Shown here piece by piece: positions 52,568-63,021 of a DNA stretch of 64,000 nucleotides (within the stretch, counting starts at the first letter, position 1; every line of letters starts with the position of its first letter). Where the stretch lies: the NCBI GenBank assembly GCA_037045045.1, contig JBAOHL010000005.1, forward strand, positions 496,001 through 560,000. Direction: 5' to 3'. The notes under the pieces were generated by a model, which saw only the letters and a program-made list of their open reading frames with translations, was not told where the DNA came from and searched no databases. The translations under genes were made by a program, and so were the position numbers. The stretch comes from Phosphoribacter sp037045045. GTDB taxonomy: Bacteria; Actinomycetota; Actinomycetes; Actinomycetales; Dermatophilaceae.

Positions 52568-54481
52568 TCAGCCCGCGTCGTGGGGGCGCAGGACCGGTTC
52601 CAAGGTGGTGAGCACCGAGGCGTCCTCGATCGTCGCCGGCACGGCCGGGTGCTGCCCGTCGGCGATCTCGCGCATCGTCTTGCGCAGGATCTTGCCCGAA
52701 CGGGTCTTGGGCAGTGCGGTGACGATGTCGACCTGACGGAGCGCGGCCACGGCGCCGACCTCGGCGCGGACCCGGTCGACGAGCTCCTTCTTGATCCGCT
52801 CGCCGTCGGTTGCGACGTCGATCCCGGCCTTGGGCACGACGAGCGCGCGGGGCAGCTGGCCCTTGAGCTCGTCGTGGACGCCGATGACCGCGCACTCGGC
52901 AACCGCGGGGTGCCCGGCGAGCGCGGCCTCGATCGAGCCGGTCGACAGTCGGTGACCGGCGACGTTGAGCACGTCGTCGGTGCGGCCCATGACGTAGAGG
53001 TAGCCGTCGCCGTCGAGGTAGCCGCCGTCGCCGGTGAGGTAGTAGCCCTCGAACGCCGACAAGTACGAGGCGACATATCGCGCGTCGTCGTTCCACAGGG
53101 TCGGCAGCGTTCCCGGGGGCATCGGCAGCTTGATGCAAATCGCACCCTCGGTGTCTGCCGGCACCGGCTTGCCCTCGGGGTCCAGCACGTGCACGGCATA
53201 CCCGGGCACGCAGACCGACGGGGAGCCGGCCTTGATCGGCAGCGGCTCCAGGCCCCGCGGGTTGGCGGCGATGGGCCAACCGGTCTCGGTCTGCCACCAG
53301 TTGTCGATGACCGGGACGCCCAGGGTGTCGGTGGCCCAGTGGTAGGTGTCGGGGTCGAGTCGCTCGCCGGCGAGGAACACCGTCCGCAGGCCGGACAGGT
53401 CGTAACCCCCGACGTGCGCACCGGTGGGGTCCTCGCGCTTGATGGCCCGGAACGCCGTCGGGGCGGTGAACATCGCCACCGCGCCGTACTCGGAGATGAT
53501 CCGCCAGAACGCCCCGGCGTCGGGGGTGCCGACCGGCTTGCCCTCGTAAAGCACCGTGCTCGCTCCGGTCAACAGCGGCGCGTAGACGATGTACGAGTGG
53601 CCGACCACCCAGCCGACGTCGCTGGCGGTGAACCACGTGTCGCCCGGTTCGACGCCGTAGATGTTGCGCATCGACCAGCGCAACGCGACGGCGTGCCCGC
53701 CGTTGTCGCGGTAGATGCCCTTGGGCTTACCGGTCGTGCCCGAGGTGTAGAGGATGTAGAGCGGGTCGGTCGCCTCGACCTCGACGCAGTCGGCACCGGC
53801 CTCGGCCGCCGGCGAGGAGATGAACGTCGACCAGTCGACGTCCCGCGGGCCCATGGCCGCCTGGGTCTGCTCCCGCTGGAGCATGACGACCTGTTCGGGC
53901 TTGTGCTCGGAGCGCTCGATAGCCTCGTCGAGGAACGGCTTGTAGGGCACGACGCGGCCCGGCTCGATGCCACACGAGGCCGACAGGATGACCTTCGGCT
54001 GGGCGTCGTCGATGCGCGCAGCGAGCTCCTGTGGCGCGAACCCGCCGAACACCACCGAGTGGACCGCGCCGATCCGGGCGCACGCAAGCATCCCGAAGAC
54101 GGCCTCGGGGACCATCGGCATGTAGATGACGACCCGGTCGCCGGCCGAGACTCCGGCACCGACGAGCGCGCCGGCCAGGCGTCGCACCTGCTCGAGGACC
54201 TCGGCGTAGGTGTAGGTGCGTTTCGTTCCGGTCACCGGCGAGTCGTAGTGGATCGCGGCCTGGTCGGCGCGGCCCCCGGCGACGTGCCGGTCGAGGGCGT
54301 TGTAGCACGTGTTGAGGGTGGCTCCCGGGAACCATCGGTAGAACGGCGGCCGGCTCGAATCGAGCACCCGCTGCGGCGGCGTGATCCAGTCGATGTCCTT
54401 GGCGGCCTCGGCCCAGAACGCGTCGGGCGACTCGATGCTCTCCTGGTAGATCCGCCTGTATGCCCCGGTCTGTTCGCTCAT
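52568..54481 (-). CDS. Acetyl/propionyl-CoA synthetase (PrpE-like)
   Basis: This 637-residue AMP-forming ligase activates short-chain acids such as propionate or acetate to CoA. Motifs are YILYTSGTTGKPKGI (near residue 245), DNWWQTETGWP, YLTGDGGYLDGDGY, VMGRTDDVLNVAGHRLSTG and the C-terminal LPKTRSGKILRKTM. The length and the N-terminal IYQESIESPDAFWAEAAKDI fit PrpE/Acs. It is divergent from the LOG-like gene. PrpE versus Acs is not fully resolved. Confidence 0.92.
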   Translation of the reverse strand: MSEQTGAYRRIYQESIESPDAFWAEAAKDIDWITPPQRVLDSSRPPFYRWFPGATLNTCYNALDRHVAGGRADQAAIHYDSPVTGTKRTYTYAEVLEQVRRLAGALVGAGVSAGDRVVIYMPMVPEAVFGMLACARIGAVHSVVFGGFAPQELAARIDDAQPKVILSASCGIEPGRVVPYKPFLDEAIERSEHKPEQVVMLQREQTQAAMGPRDVDWSTFISSPAAEAGADCVEVEATDPLYILYTSGTTGKPKGIYRDNGGHAVALRWSMRNIYGVEPGDTWFTASDVGWVVGHSYIVYAPLLTGASTVLYEGKPVGTPDAGAFWRIISEYGAVAMFTAPTAFRAIKREDPTGAHVGGYDLSGLRTVFLAGERLDPDTYHWATDTLGVPVIDNWWQTETGWPIAANPRGLEPLPIKAGSPSVCVPGYAVHVLDPEGKPVPADTEGAICIKLPMPPGTLPTLWNDDARYVASYLSAFEGYYLTGDGGYLDGDGYLYVMGRTDDVLNVAGHRLSTGSIEAALAGHPAVAECAVIGVHDELKGQLPRALVVPKAGIDVATDGERIKKELVDRVRAEVGAVAALRQVDIVTALPKTRSGKILRKTMREIADGQHPAVPATIEDASVLTTLEPVLRPHDAG

Positions 54482-54607
54482 AAGGGCACAGACTGCCAAG
54501 GTCTGCCGCCGTCCGCCACCCGTGTCCCGACAGGTGCGCCGGGGCCGCACCCGGCCGCGCCGAGCGGTCGCTGGCTGGCTCCTTCGCCACCGTGGGACCA
54601 TGCGCTC

Positions 54608-55726
54608 GTGGAGATCGACCGGCTGGCGACGCTGCGCGCGGTTCTCGCCGACCGGCATCCGTTGCGGGGCGTCCGCGTGGAGGATCTCGACCTGAGACCG
54701 CTGGAATCGGAGTTGCTCGCCCGGACCGACCTCACCGACCTCGTCGTCCTCGGCGGGCGGTTGACCCCGGCGCTGGCCGCGCACCTCACCCGGCACGGCG
54801 CGATCGTCTTCCCGGCCGACCCCCGCACCCCGGTCGACGTCTACCGGTCGACGCTCTACACCCCCGACGAGTTGTATGCCGGTCTCGACGGGCCGAAGGG
54901 TTATCCCGGCACGCCGGACGCCCGAGCCTACGAGTGGACGCGTGACCAACGGGCGGGCCAGGACCCCTACGCGACGTTGTTGCGCGCCATCCACGACGAG
55001 TCCATCGCCGGCGCGCTCGACGAGGCGCTCGCGGGACGGGTCGTCGTCGGCGTCATGGGCGGGCACGAGTTGGCCCGCGATTCCCGCGGGTATGCCGCGG
55101 CCGCCCGGCTGGGTTTCGGCCTGGCGCGGGAAGGCTGTGTCGTCGCGACCGGCGGTGGGCCGGGGGCGATGGAAGCGGCGAACCTCGGGGCCGTGGCCGG
55201 GGCCGCCCCGGCGCTGGAGCGAGCCTTGACGCACCTCGCAAAGGTCGCGGAATACGGGGACGACGTCGCGGCCTGGGCCAGACTGGGACTTGCCGTGCGC
55301 GCCGATCTGGCGAAAACTCCCGGCGGCGAGCGGCTGCGCTCGGTCGGCGTCCCGACGTGGTTCTACGGACACGAGCCGCCCAACGTCTTCGCCGAACTGG
55401 TGGCGAAGTACTTCTCCAACGCGCTGCGCGAGGACGGCCTCGTGGCCCGCTGTACCGGCGGCATCGCCGTGCTGCCTGGCCGGGCCGGGACCGTCCAGGA
55501 GGTGTTCCAGGCGGCGACCCGCCAGTTCTACGAGCGCGACGCGCAGGGTGCTGCCCTCGTCCTCGTCGGCCGCAAGTACTGGCAGCGGGAGCTGCCGGCG
55601 TGGCCGGCGCTGGCCGCGCTGGCGCAAGGGCGCCGGATGGCCACGGCGGTCGCGCTCGTCGACACCGTCGAGGAGGCGCTGACCCTGCTCACCCGCGGCG
55701 GCGATCGCGGCCGCAACCACCGGTAG
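54608..55726 (+). CDS. LOG/PpnN-like Rossmann nucleotide-binding protein
   Basis: This protein of about 372 residues has an N-terminal region of about 120 residues and a C-terminal LOG-family core: GVMGGHELARDSRGY, VVATGGGPGAMEAANLGAV and PGRAGTVQEVF, close to the LOG motif PGGxGTxxE but with the second Gly replaced by Arg. LOG enzymes release nucleobases from nucleotide 5'-monophosphates, and PpnN does so for purine nucleotides. The GTG at 54608 is chosen because of the following VEIDRLATLRAVLADRHP; the extension upstream is antisense to acs. Confidence 0.78.
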   Translation: MEIDRLATLRAVLADRHPLRGVRVEDLDLRPLESELLARTDLTDLVVLGGRLTPALAAHLTRHGAIVFPADPRTPVDVYRSTLYTPDELYAGLDGPKGYPGTPDARAYEWTRDQRAGQDPYATLLRAIHDESIAGALDEALAGRVVVGVMGGHELARDSRGYAAAARLGFGLAREGCVVATGGGPGAMEAANLGAVAGAAPALERALTHLAKVAEYGDDVAAWARLGLAVRADLAKTPGGERLRSVGVPTWFYGHEPPNVFAELVAKYFSNALREDGLVARCTGGIAVLPGRAGTVQEVFQAATRQFYERDAQGAALVLVGRKYWQRELPAWPALAALAQGRRMATAVALVDTVEEALTLLTRGGDRGRNHR

Positions 55727-55733
55727 CTCTCGC

Positions 55734-56927
<1,194 letters not shown>

Positions 56928-57011
56928 GGGCGACTCCTTCGGTGCCTGCTGCGTAACCCGAGCGCGCCCTACGGTATGCCGTTCGCGACGCCGGGCGCGA
57001 CGCGTGCTCCC

Positions 57012-57539
57012 TCAGGAGAGGATTCGTCGGAAGGCGTCCGCGAGGGTCTGTCGCGCGAGCGGATCCGCCCGCTTGACGGTGAGGCCGTGCACGATCACCC
57101 CCTCGATGAGCGCCATGATGATCCGGGCGCGGCCGCCCGCCTGGGAAACCCCCAGCGCGGCGAGCATGACGGTGAGCCCGTCGCACACCGCGTCGTAGCG
57201 GCCTTCGAGGAGAGGACCGTGATCGAGGGCCAGGCGCACCCCGGCGAGCCATTGCTCGGGCTGCTTCTCGAGGGCCTCGGTGAACGTCACCAGCCGCGCG
57301 ACGAAGTCCTCGATCGAGGCCGGCAGCGCCGCCCCGGCCGCGGCCCACACGCCGACATCGTGGGCGAGCAGCCCGTTCGTGACGAGGTCGACGAGGTCGG
57401 CCTCGGTCGGGAACTCTTCCGCCGTCGTGCCCGGTGGCAGGTCCGCGAGACGGTCGACGTCGGCGTGCGTGAGCGCGCCCGGAACGGGGCGGCACGCAGC
57501 ACGCAACGCGGCGTCGGCGACACGGGCGCGGTCCAGCAC
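57012..57539 (-). CDS. TetR-like regulator between tdh and kbl
   Basis: This protein of about 175 residues begins with a region like a degenerate TetR helix-turn-helix (RARVADAALRAACRPVPGAL, THADVDRLADLPPGTTAEEF, TEADLVDLVTNGLLAHDVG) followed by a helical ligand domain. The GTG at 57539 is the best start. It sits in the tdh-kbl operon (44 bases after tdh), which suggests control of threonine catabolism. The HTH match is moderate, so the family call is provisional. Confidence 0.68.
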   Translation of the reverse strand: MLDRARVADAALRAACRPVPGALTHADVDRLADLPPGTTAEEFPTEADLVDLVTNGLLAHDVGVWAAAGAALPASIEDFVARLVTFTEALEKQPEQWLAGVRLALDHGPLLEGRYDAVCDGLTVMLAALGVSQAGGRARIIMALIEGVIVHGLTVKRADPLARQTLADAFRRILS

Positions 57540-57583
57540 ACGCGCACTGTAACCGCCCGCGTCGAGCGCCGACGGGGGTTTCG

Positions 57584-58630
57584 TCAGGACCAGTCGAGGA
57601 CGACCTTGCCGCACTCGCCGGATCTCGCGACGTCGAACGCATCGGCCCAATCCTCGGCGGGCAGCCGGTGGGTGATGACCGAGGACACCGCGGCGGTGAA
57701 AGCCGCCGACGTGGCGAGCATCGAGGACATGAGGTACCAGGTCTCGAACATCTCGCGCCCGTAGATGCCCTTGATGGTGACCATGTGAGTGATGACCCGG
57801 CCCCAGTCGATGGGAAACGGGTCCTTCGGAAGCCCGAGCAGGGCGACCTTGCCCCCGTGGTTGAGGTTGTCGAGCAACTCCTGCACAGCCGAGGGCGCCC
57901 CGGACATCTCCAATCCGACGTCGAAGCCCTCCCGCATCCCGAGGTCGGCCTGGGCCTGTCGGATCCGGGTCTGCGCGACATTGACGACGAGGTCGGCTCC
58001 GGCGGCCCGCGCCAGCTCGAGCCGGTAGTCGCTGACGTCGGTGACGACGACGTTCTTGGCGCCGGCATGTCTGGCGATCGCCGCCGCCATGATGCCGATC
58101 GGCCCGGCACCGGTGATGAGGACGTCCTCGCCGACCAGCGGCCACTGCAAGGCGGTGTGGGTGGCGTTGCCGAGCGGGTCGAAGATCGCGCCGAGATCCG
58201 GGTCGAGGTCGCGCGGCTGCACCCACACGTTGCCCGCCGGCACGACGACGTAGTCGGCGAACGCGCCGTCCCGGTTGACGCCGACCCCGACGGTGTTGAT
58301 GCACACGTGCCGCCGGCCGGCCCGGCAGTTGCGGCAGTGCCCGCAGACGATGTGCCCTTCGCCGGATACCCGATCCCCCACGGTGACCGCCGCGGCACCA
58401 GACACCTCGTCGCCGACCTGCACGACCTCGCCGTAGAACTCGTGCCCGATGACCATGGGTGGCAGGACCGTGCTGGCCGCCCAGTCGTCCCACTGCTGCA
58501 CGTGCAGGTCGGTGCCGCAGAGCCCGGCGCGCAGCACGCGGACCTTGACGTCGGCCGGCCCGCACGCCGGCTCGGGCACGTCGACGAGGGACAGCCCGGG
58601 GCCCGCAGTGGTCTTGGCGAGTGCGCGCAC
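57584..58630 (-). CDS. tdh: L-threonine 3-dehydrogenase
   Basis: This 348-residue zinc alcohol dehydrogenase family enzyme oxidises L-threonine to 2-amino-3-ketobutyrate with NAD. It has the catalytic zinc motif AGLCGTDLH and GHEFYGEVV, the structural zinc cysteines CGHCRNCRAGRRHVC, and the NAD motif ITGAGPIGIMAAAI. The GTG at 58630 follows GGGAGGG. With kbl downstream it forms the threonine-to-glycine pathway. Confidence 0.94.
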   Translation of the reverse strand: MRALAKTTAGPGLSLVDVPEPACGPADVKVRVLRAGLCGTDLHVQQWDDWAASTVLPPMVIGHEFYGEVVQVGDEVSGAAAVTVGDRVSGEGHIVCGHCRNCRAGRRHVCINTVGVGVNRDGAFADYVVVPAGNVWVQPRDLDPDLGAIFDPLGNATHTALQWPLVGEDVLITGAGPIGIMAAAIARHAGAKNVVVTDVSDYRLELARAAGADLVVNVAQTRIRQAQADLGMREGFDVGLEMSGAPSAVQELLDNLNHGGKVALLGLPKDPFPIDWGRVITHMVTIKGIYGREMFETWYLMSSMLATSAAFTAAVSSVITHRLPAEDWADAFDVARSGECGKVVLDWS

Positions 58631-58736
58631 GAAGGTCCCTCCCGGATGCCGGGTGCCGGACGGCCGCGGTCCTGCGGCACGGCATACGGACCCTACCGCT
58701 GTCGCGGCCGAGGCTGATGCGGGCACGGACGCCTGG

Positions 58737-59750
58737 TCAGCCGCCGGGGACGACGAGGTGGGTGACCCGGGTGCCGTCCGTGCGAAGGACGACCTGCGAG
58801 CGCGCGAGGTTTTGCCACGGAAGGCCGTTCACTGCCGACAGGACAGACGCAGGCAGGTGGTAGGTCGTCGTCGTCGTCGTGGGAACCCAGTCGTTGACGT
58901 AGCCGCCGACGTAGCGGGTGAGCCTGAGGTCGTAGCCGTCGCCGGCGGCGACGATGCTCTGGACCCGGCCCTGGTCGTAGATCCGCAGGGGGGCGCTCTG
59001 GTCGGGCAGGACCGCAGACCGGACGATCCGCTCGAACGCGGCGGCCACCTGCGGCAGCTCGAGCCGGTCGCTGTGCACGACGAATGCGGGCACGGTCGGC
59101 ACGACGTACTGGACGAGCTGGACGGTGCGGTCCGGGCAGGTCCACGTGAACGTCCGCAGCTCGGCAGGTCGCCCGCTGAGTTGCGCCGCCGCCGCCTGGC
59201 CGAGGACGCGTCGACCGGTGCCCGCCGGGCAGTAACCGGGGTCGCCGTCCACGCCCCAGTCGTTCTCGACGGTCGCACCTCGGGCCGGGTCCAACCGGGC
59301 CACGACGATCGCGCACGGGGCGCTCACCGGTCCCAGGCATAGGGCATCCTCCGTGGGGTAGTCGGGCGGTGGCGGACTCGACGTCCAGGTCGACGGCACC
59401 GGCACGGTGGCGCCCGAGCGCAGCAGCGCCGTGGTCCACCCTGGATCGGCAAGGTCAGGGGGAAGCGTCACCGTCGGGGACGGCGTGGACCCGAAGGTCG
59501 GCGAGGCCGGAGCGACAGCGAGGCGGTTGATGCCGACCATGGCGCCCGCGAGGGCGAGCAGGACCGCGGCCACTGCTGCGGCCGGTGTCCACCATGTCCC
59601 GCGGGGCCGGTGGGATCGACCGTCCTCGGAGGCCCCGTGGGCTGACCAGTCGACGGGCGGAGGTGTCCGACTCGACGGCACGTCCCGGCGGGCCCGGGCG
59701 TCCAGCGCGGCGCGCAACCGGGTCTCGAGGTCCGTCGTGGGCTCGGTCAT
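58737..59750 (-). CDS. Membrane-anchored protein downstream of the sigma factor (possible anti-sigma partner)
   Basis: This 337-residue protein has a short cytosolic N-terminus (LETRLRAALDARARRDVP), one transmembrane helix (TWWTPAAAVAAVLLALAGAM) and a large Thr/Pro/Val-rich outer part. No enzyme domain is recognised. Its ATG overlaps the sigma-factor stop as ATGA, and this order (sigma then membrane protein) is typical of SigE-family sigma factors and their regulators. An anti-sigma role is inferred; the usual zinc HxxxCxxC motif is absent. Confidence 0.68.
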   Translation of the reverse strand: MTEPTTDLETRLRAALDARARRDVPSSRTPPPVDWSAHGASEDGRSHRPRGTWWTPAAAVAAVLLALAGAMVGINRLAVAPASPTFGSTPSPTVTLPPDLADPGWTTALLRSGATVPVPSTWTSSPPPPDYPTEDALCLGPVSAPCAIVVARLDPARGATVENDWGVDGDPGYCPAGTGRRVLGQAAAAQLSGRPAELRTFTWTCPDRTVQLVQYVVPTVPAFVVHSDRLELPQVAAAFERIVRSAVLPDQSAPLRIYDQGRVQSIVAAGDGYDLRLTRYVGGYVNDWVPTTTTTTYHLPASVLSAVNGLPWQNLARSQVVLRTDGTRVTHLVVPGG

Positions 59751-60259
59751 GACCCACCTCCGATCCGTTCGCGCAACCGGCCGATCCCCCTACTGGCCGC
59801 CGACTTCACCGACCCGGGCGAGATCCCCAAGGCGTCGGCGGTCTGGGCCTCGGTGAGGTCCAGCCAGTACCTCAGGACGAGCACCTCCCGCATCCGGGGA
59901 GGCAGCGTCGCCAACGCCTGGATCATCGCGTCGTCCCCGTCGACCGCGGCCATCTCGTCGCGTTCCTCGACAGTGCCGGCGACGACGAGCGGCAGCTTGC
60001 GCCGCACGACGCCGCGATGGCGCAACGAGGAGCGAGCGCCGTTGACCACCGCTGCGCGAACGTACGCGAGGGCCGCCTCGGGCGCCCGGACCGCGTCGCG
60101 GCGACGGTAGAGCGAGACGAACGCCTCCTGGACGACGTCCTCGGCCGTCGGCAGATCGTCGACGAGCAGGACCGCCAGGCGCACCATGGTCCGCCAATGC
60201 CCGGCGTACAGCGCGGCCACGTCGATCCCGCTCGCCCGCGGCACCACGGCGGCGTGCAT
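59747..60259 (-). CDS. SigE-family RNA polymerase sigma factor (ECF-like)
   Basis: This 170-residue protein has region 2 (TMVRLAVLLVDDLPTAEDVVQEAF, with the YRRRDAV surface) and region 4 (LPPRMREVLVLRYWLDLTEAQ, DALGISPGSVKSAASRGIGRL). It belongs to the actinobacterial SigE70/ECF type. The start at 60259 is clear from the CAGGAGGT ribosome site. The coupled downstream membrane protein may sense an outside signal. Confidence 0.9.
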   Translation of the reverse strand: MHAAVVPRASGIDVAALYAGHWRTMVRLAVLLVDDLPTAEDVVQEAFVSLYRRRDAVRAPEAALAYVRAAVVNGARSSLRHRGVVRRKLPLVVAGTVEERDEMAAVDGDDAMIQALATLPPRMREVLVLRYWLDLTEAQTADALGISPGSVKSAASRGIGRLRERIGGGS

Positions 60260-60337
60260 CGCTACCTCCTGCCCGGTCCCGGTCTCACCGTGAAGTCGCC
60301 CGAGCGGCACCTGAGGTTGCCTGTGAACCCCGTCACG

Positions 60338-61468
60338 TCAGACGGTCGAGGCGGCCAGTTGCCCGCAGGCGCCGTCGATGTCGCGCCCTCGGGTGTCGCG
60401 AACCGTCGTCGGTATGCCGTGCCGGCGCAGCCGCGCGACGAACTCGCGCTCGACCTGCGGGCGCGAGGCCGTCCACCGCGATCCCGGTGTGGGGTTGAGC
60501 GGGATCGGATTGACATGCACCCAGCCACGGCCACGGGCTGTGAGCAGCTCGCCGAGCAGGTCGGCCCGCCAGGCTTGGTCGTTGACGTCGCGAATGAGGG
60601 CATACTCCACCGACACCCGCCGCCCGGTCGTCGCGGCATACCGCCGGGCCGCGTCGAGCGCCTCGGCGACCCGCCAGCGCGTGTTCACCGGGACGAGTTC
60701 GTCGCGCAGTTCGTCGTCGGGGGCATGCAGCGACAGGGCGAGAGTGACCGGCAGTGCCTCGGCGGCCAGCCGGTCGATGGCCGGGACGAGACCGACGGTG
60801 GAGACGACGATGCCGCGTGCCGACATCCCGAGACCGTCGGGGACCGGCTCGGTGAGCCGGCGCAACGCGGCAACCACTCGGGCGTAGTTCGCCAGCGGCT
60901 CCCCCATCCCCATGAAGACGACGTTGGAGACCCGCAAGGGTGCCGCGTCATCGTCCGCGGTGCCGCCGGGCAACTGCCCGCCGCGGACCACACGGGCGGC
61001 CAGCACGACCTGCTCGACGATCTCGGCCGCGGACAGGTTGCGGGTCAGGCCACCCTGCCCGGTCGCGCAGAACGGGCAGGCCATCCCGCACCCGGCCTGG
61101 CTCGACACGCACACGGTGACCCGGTCGGGGTAGCGCATGAGCACCGACTCGACGAGCGCACCGTCGTGCAACCGCCAGACGGCCTTCACCGTCCGCCCCC
61201 CGTCGGCGACCCGCTCACCGGCCGTGGTGAGCAAGGTCGGCAGGAGCGCGCCGACGAGCGTCGGGCGCACCTTGGCGGGCAGGTCGGTCATGTCCTCCGG
61301 GTCGGCGACGAGCCTGCCGAAGTAGTGCGTGGACAGCTGGCCCGCGCGGTATGCCGGGTGGCCGAGCTGCCTTACGGCGTCGCGCCGCTGCGCCATGGTG
61401 AGGTCCGCCAGGTGGGGCGGGGTGCGGGGCGAGCGACGGGCGCCCGGATCGAGCGATAGCTCGGTCAT
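60338..61468 (-). CDS. rlmN: Dual-specificity 23S rRNA/tRNA adenine-C2 methyltransferase RlmN
   Basis: This 376-residue radical SAM enzyme methylates A2503 of 23S rRNA and A37 of some tRNAs. The Fe-S motif GCGMACPFCATGQ (CxxxCxxC) and MGMGEPLANY are present, with the C-terminal catalytic region DIDGACGQLA (a conserved Cys). It follows cdsA by seven bases, the standard actinobacterial position. The dxr gene normally next is displaced by 10 kb. Confidence 0.95.
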   Translation of the reverse strand: MTELSLDPGARRSPRTPPHLADLTMAQRRDAVRQLGHPAYRAGQLSTHYFGRLVADPEDMTDLPAKVRPTLVGALLPTLLTTAGERVADGGRTVKAVWRLHDGALVESVLMRYPDRVTVCVSSQAGCGMACPFCATGQGGLTRNLSAAEIVEQVVLAARVVRGGQLPGGTADDDAAPLRVSNVVFMGMGEPLANYARVVAALRRLTEPVPDGLGMSARGIVVSTVGLVPAIDRLAAEALPVTLALSLHAPDDELRDELVPVNTRWRVAEALDAARRYAATTGRRVSVEYALIRDVNDQAWRADLLGELLTARGRGWVHVNPIPLNPTPGSRWTASRPQVEREFVARLRRHGIPTTVRDTRGRDIDGACGQLAASTV

Positions 61469-61474
61469 GGCCGC

Positions 61475-62392
61475 TCAGCGCACCGCGACAAAGGCAGCCA
61501 GCATCATCCACGTCACCGGGGCGGTGAGGACCAACGAGTCGAGCCGGTCCATGAGCCCGCCGTGGCCGGGCAAGATCCCCGAGGCATCTTTAATCCCCAC
61601 GTCGCGCTTGATTGCCGACTCGGCCAGGTCGCCGACCGTGCCCGATGCGGCCACGGCGACACCGAGCACGGGCCCGACCCACCACGGACCGTCGAGGATG
61701 AACCGCACGCACCCCGTGCCGACGATCATGCACGAGAGCACCGAGCCGACGAAGCCCTCCCAGGACTTCTTCGGGCTGATCCGTGGGGCGATGGGCCGGC
61801 GCCCGAAGTTGACCCCCACGGCATACCCGCCGATGTCGCTGGCCACCGTGACGGCCAGGAAGGTGAACTCGCGCCAGGCGCCGTCCGACGGTGCGAGCAG
61901 CAGCATCGAGAAGCCCGCCAACAACCCCGGGTATGCCGCGAGGAACAACCCGGACGCCACGTCGCCGGCGGCCCCCTTCGCCGCGTCCGAGCCGCGCCAC
62001 AACAGGACGGCGACACAGGTGAGCCCGAAGACGACGAGCAGCGCCTCGCTGCCGGAGACGAACGCGACGACGAGCATGGCCATCGTGCCGAGGACCAGCG
62101 GCACGAGCGGCGGGTGCAGACCGAGCCGACCGACCGCCCGGGTCAGCTCCCAGACACCGATACACACCGCGGTGGTCGCGACGACGACGAACAGTTCCTT
62201 GTGCCAGAACAGGCTCAGCACGATGAACAGGCCGAGCAACAGCCCCACACCGATCGCCATGGGCAGGTTGCGCCCGGCACGCGAGGTGGACGCCGGAGGT
62301 GGTCCGGGGGTCGCGACCGGGGTCCCGACGCCGAACACCTCCTCGGAGATGTCCGCGGAGGAGACTGCGGGGTCCCGGTCGGCGGCGGTCAT
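61475..62392 (-). CDS. cdsA: Phosphatidate cytidylyltransferase
   Basis: This 305-residue integral membrane enzyme makes CDP-diacylglycerol from CTP and phosphatidate. It has about eight hydrophobic segments and the signature SAIKRDVGIKDASG plus PGHGGLMDRLDSL. The ATG at 62392 lies eight bases after the frr stop. It sits between frr and rlmN, as in other actinobacteria. Confidence 0.95.
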   Translation of the reverse strand: MTAADRDPAVSSADISEEVFGVGTPVATPGPPPASTSRAGRNLPMAIGVGLLLGLFIVLSLFWHKELFVVVATTAVCIGVWELTRAVGRLGLHPPLVPLVLGTMAMLVVAFVSGSEALLVVFGLTCVAVLLWRGSDAAKGAAGDVASGLFLAAYPGLLAGFSMLLLAPSDGAWREFTFLAVTVASDIGGYAVGVNFGRRPIAPRISPKKSWEGFVGSVLSCMIVGTGCVRFILDGPWWVGPVLGVAVAASGTVGDLAESAIKRDVGIKDASGILPGHGGLMDRLDSLVLTAPVTWMMLAAFVAVR

Positions 62393-62400
62393 GGATTCCC

Positions 62401-62958
62401 TCAGACCTCGAGCAGCTCGGATTCCTTGCCCTTGAGCAGGTGGTCGACGGTCTCGACGTACTTCTTCGTCAGCACCTCGAGCTCCTTCTCCGCGCGGACG
62501 CCGTCGTCCTCGCCGACCTCGCCGTCGCGGATGAGGTGCTCCAGGTCGGTCTTGGCCCGGCGACGGATGTTGCGGATCGAGACCCGCGCTTCCTCGGCCT
62601 TGTGGTGGGCGAGCTTGATGTAGTCGCGGCGGCGTTCCTCGGTGAGCACCGGCAGGACGCACCGGATGACCACCCCGTCGTTGCTCGGGTTGACACCGAG
62701 GTCGGAGTCGCGAATCGTCTTCTCGATGGCGCGCAACGACGTGGCGTCGAAGGGCTTGATGAGGATGGTGCGCGCCTCCGGGGTGGTGAACGACGCGAGT
62801 TGCTGCAGCGGCGTCGGCGCGCCGTAATAGTCGACGAGCAGCCTGTTGAACATCCCTGGGTTGGCCCGACCGGTGCGGATGCCGGCGAAGTCCTCCTTGG
62901 CGACCTCGACGGCCTTCTCCATCTTCTCCTCGGCCTCGAAGAGGGTCTCATCGATCAT
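62401..62958 (-). CDS. frr: Ribosome-recycling factor
   Basis: This 185-residue factor splits post-termination ribosomes together with EF-G. It has the usual helical ends (MEKAVEVAKEDFAGIRTGRA, GVNPSNDGVVIRCVLPVLTEE) and normal length. It lies between pyrH and cdsA on the same strand. Confidence 0.97.
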   Translation of the reverse strand: MIDETLFEAEEKMEKAVEVAKEDFAGIRTGRANPGMFNRLLVDYYGAPTPLQQLASFTTPEARTILIKPFDATSLRAIEKTIRDSDLGVNPSNDGVVIRCVLPVLTEERRRDYIKLAHHKAEEARVSIRNIRRRAKTDLEHLIRDGEVGEDDGVRAEKELEVLTKKYVETVDHLLKGKESELLEV

Positions 62959-63021
62959 CGCTGTCCACGTCTTCCTTCGCGGCGGGGCCGAGGCACTCGG
63001 GCACGGGTCTGTCGGTCGCGG

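Noticed and set aside
52502..55726. 1074-codon plus-strand frame spanning acs and the LOG-like gene
   Set aside because: Only the last 372 codons (from 54608) match a protein family; the upstream part is antisense to the CoA synthetase.
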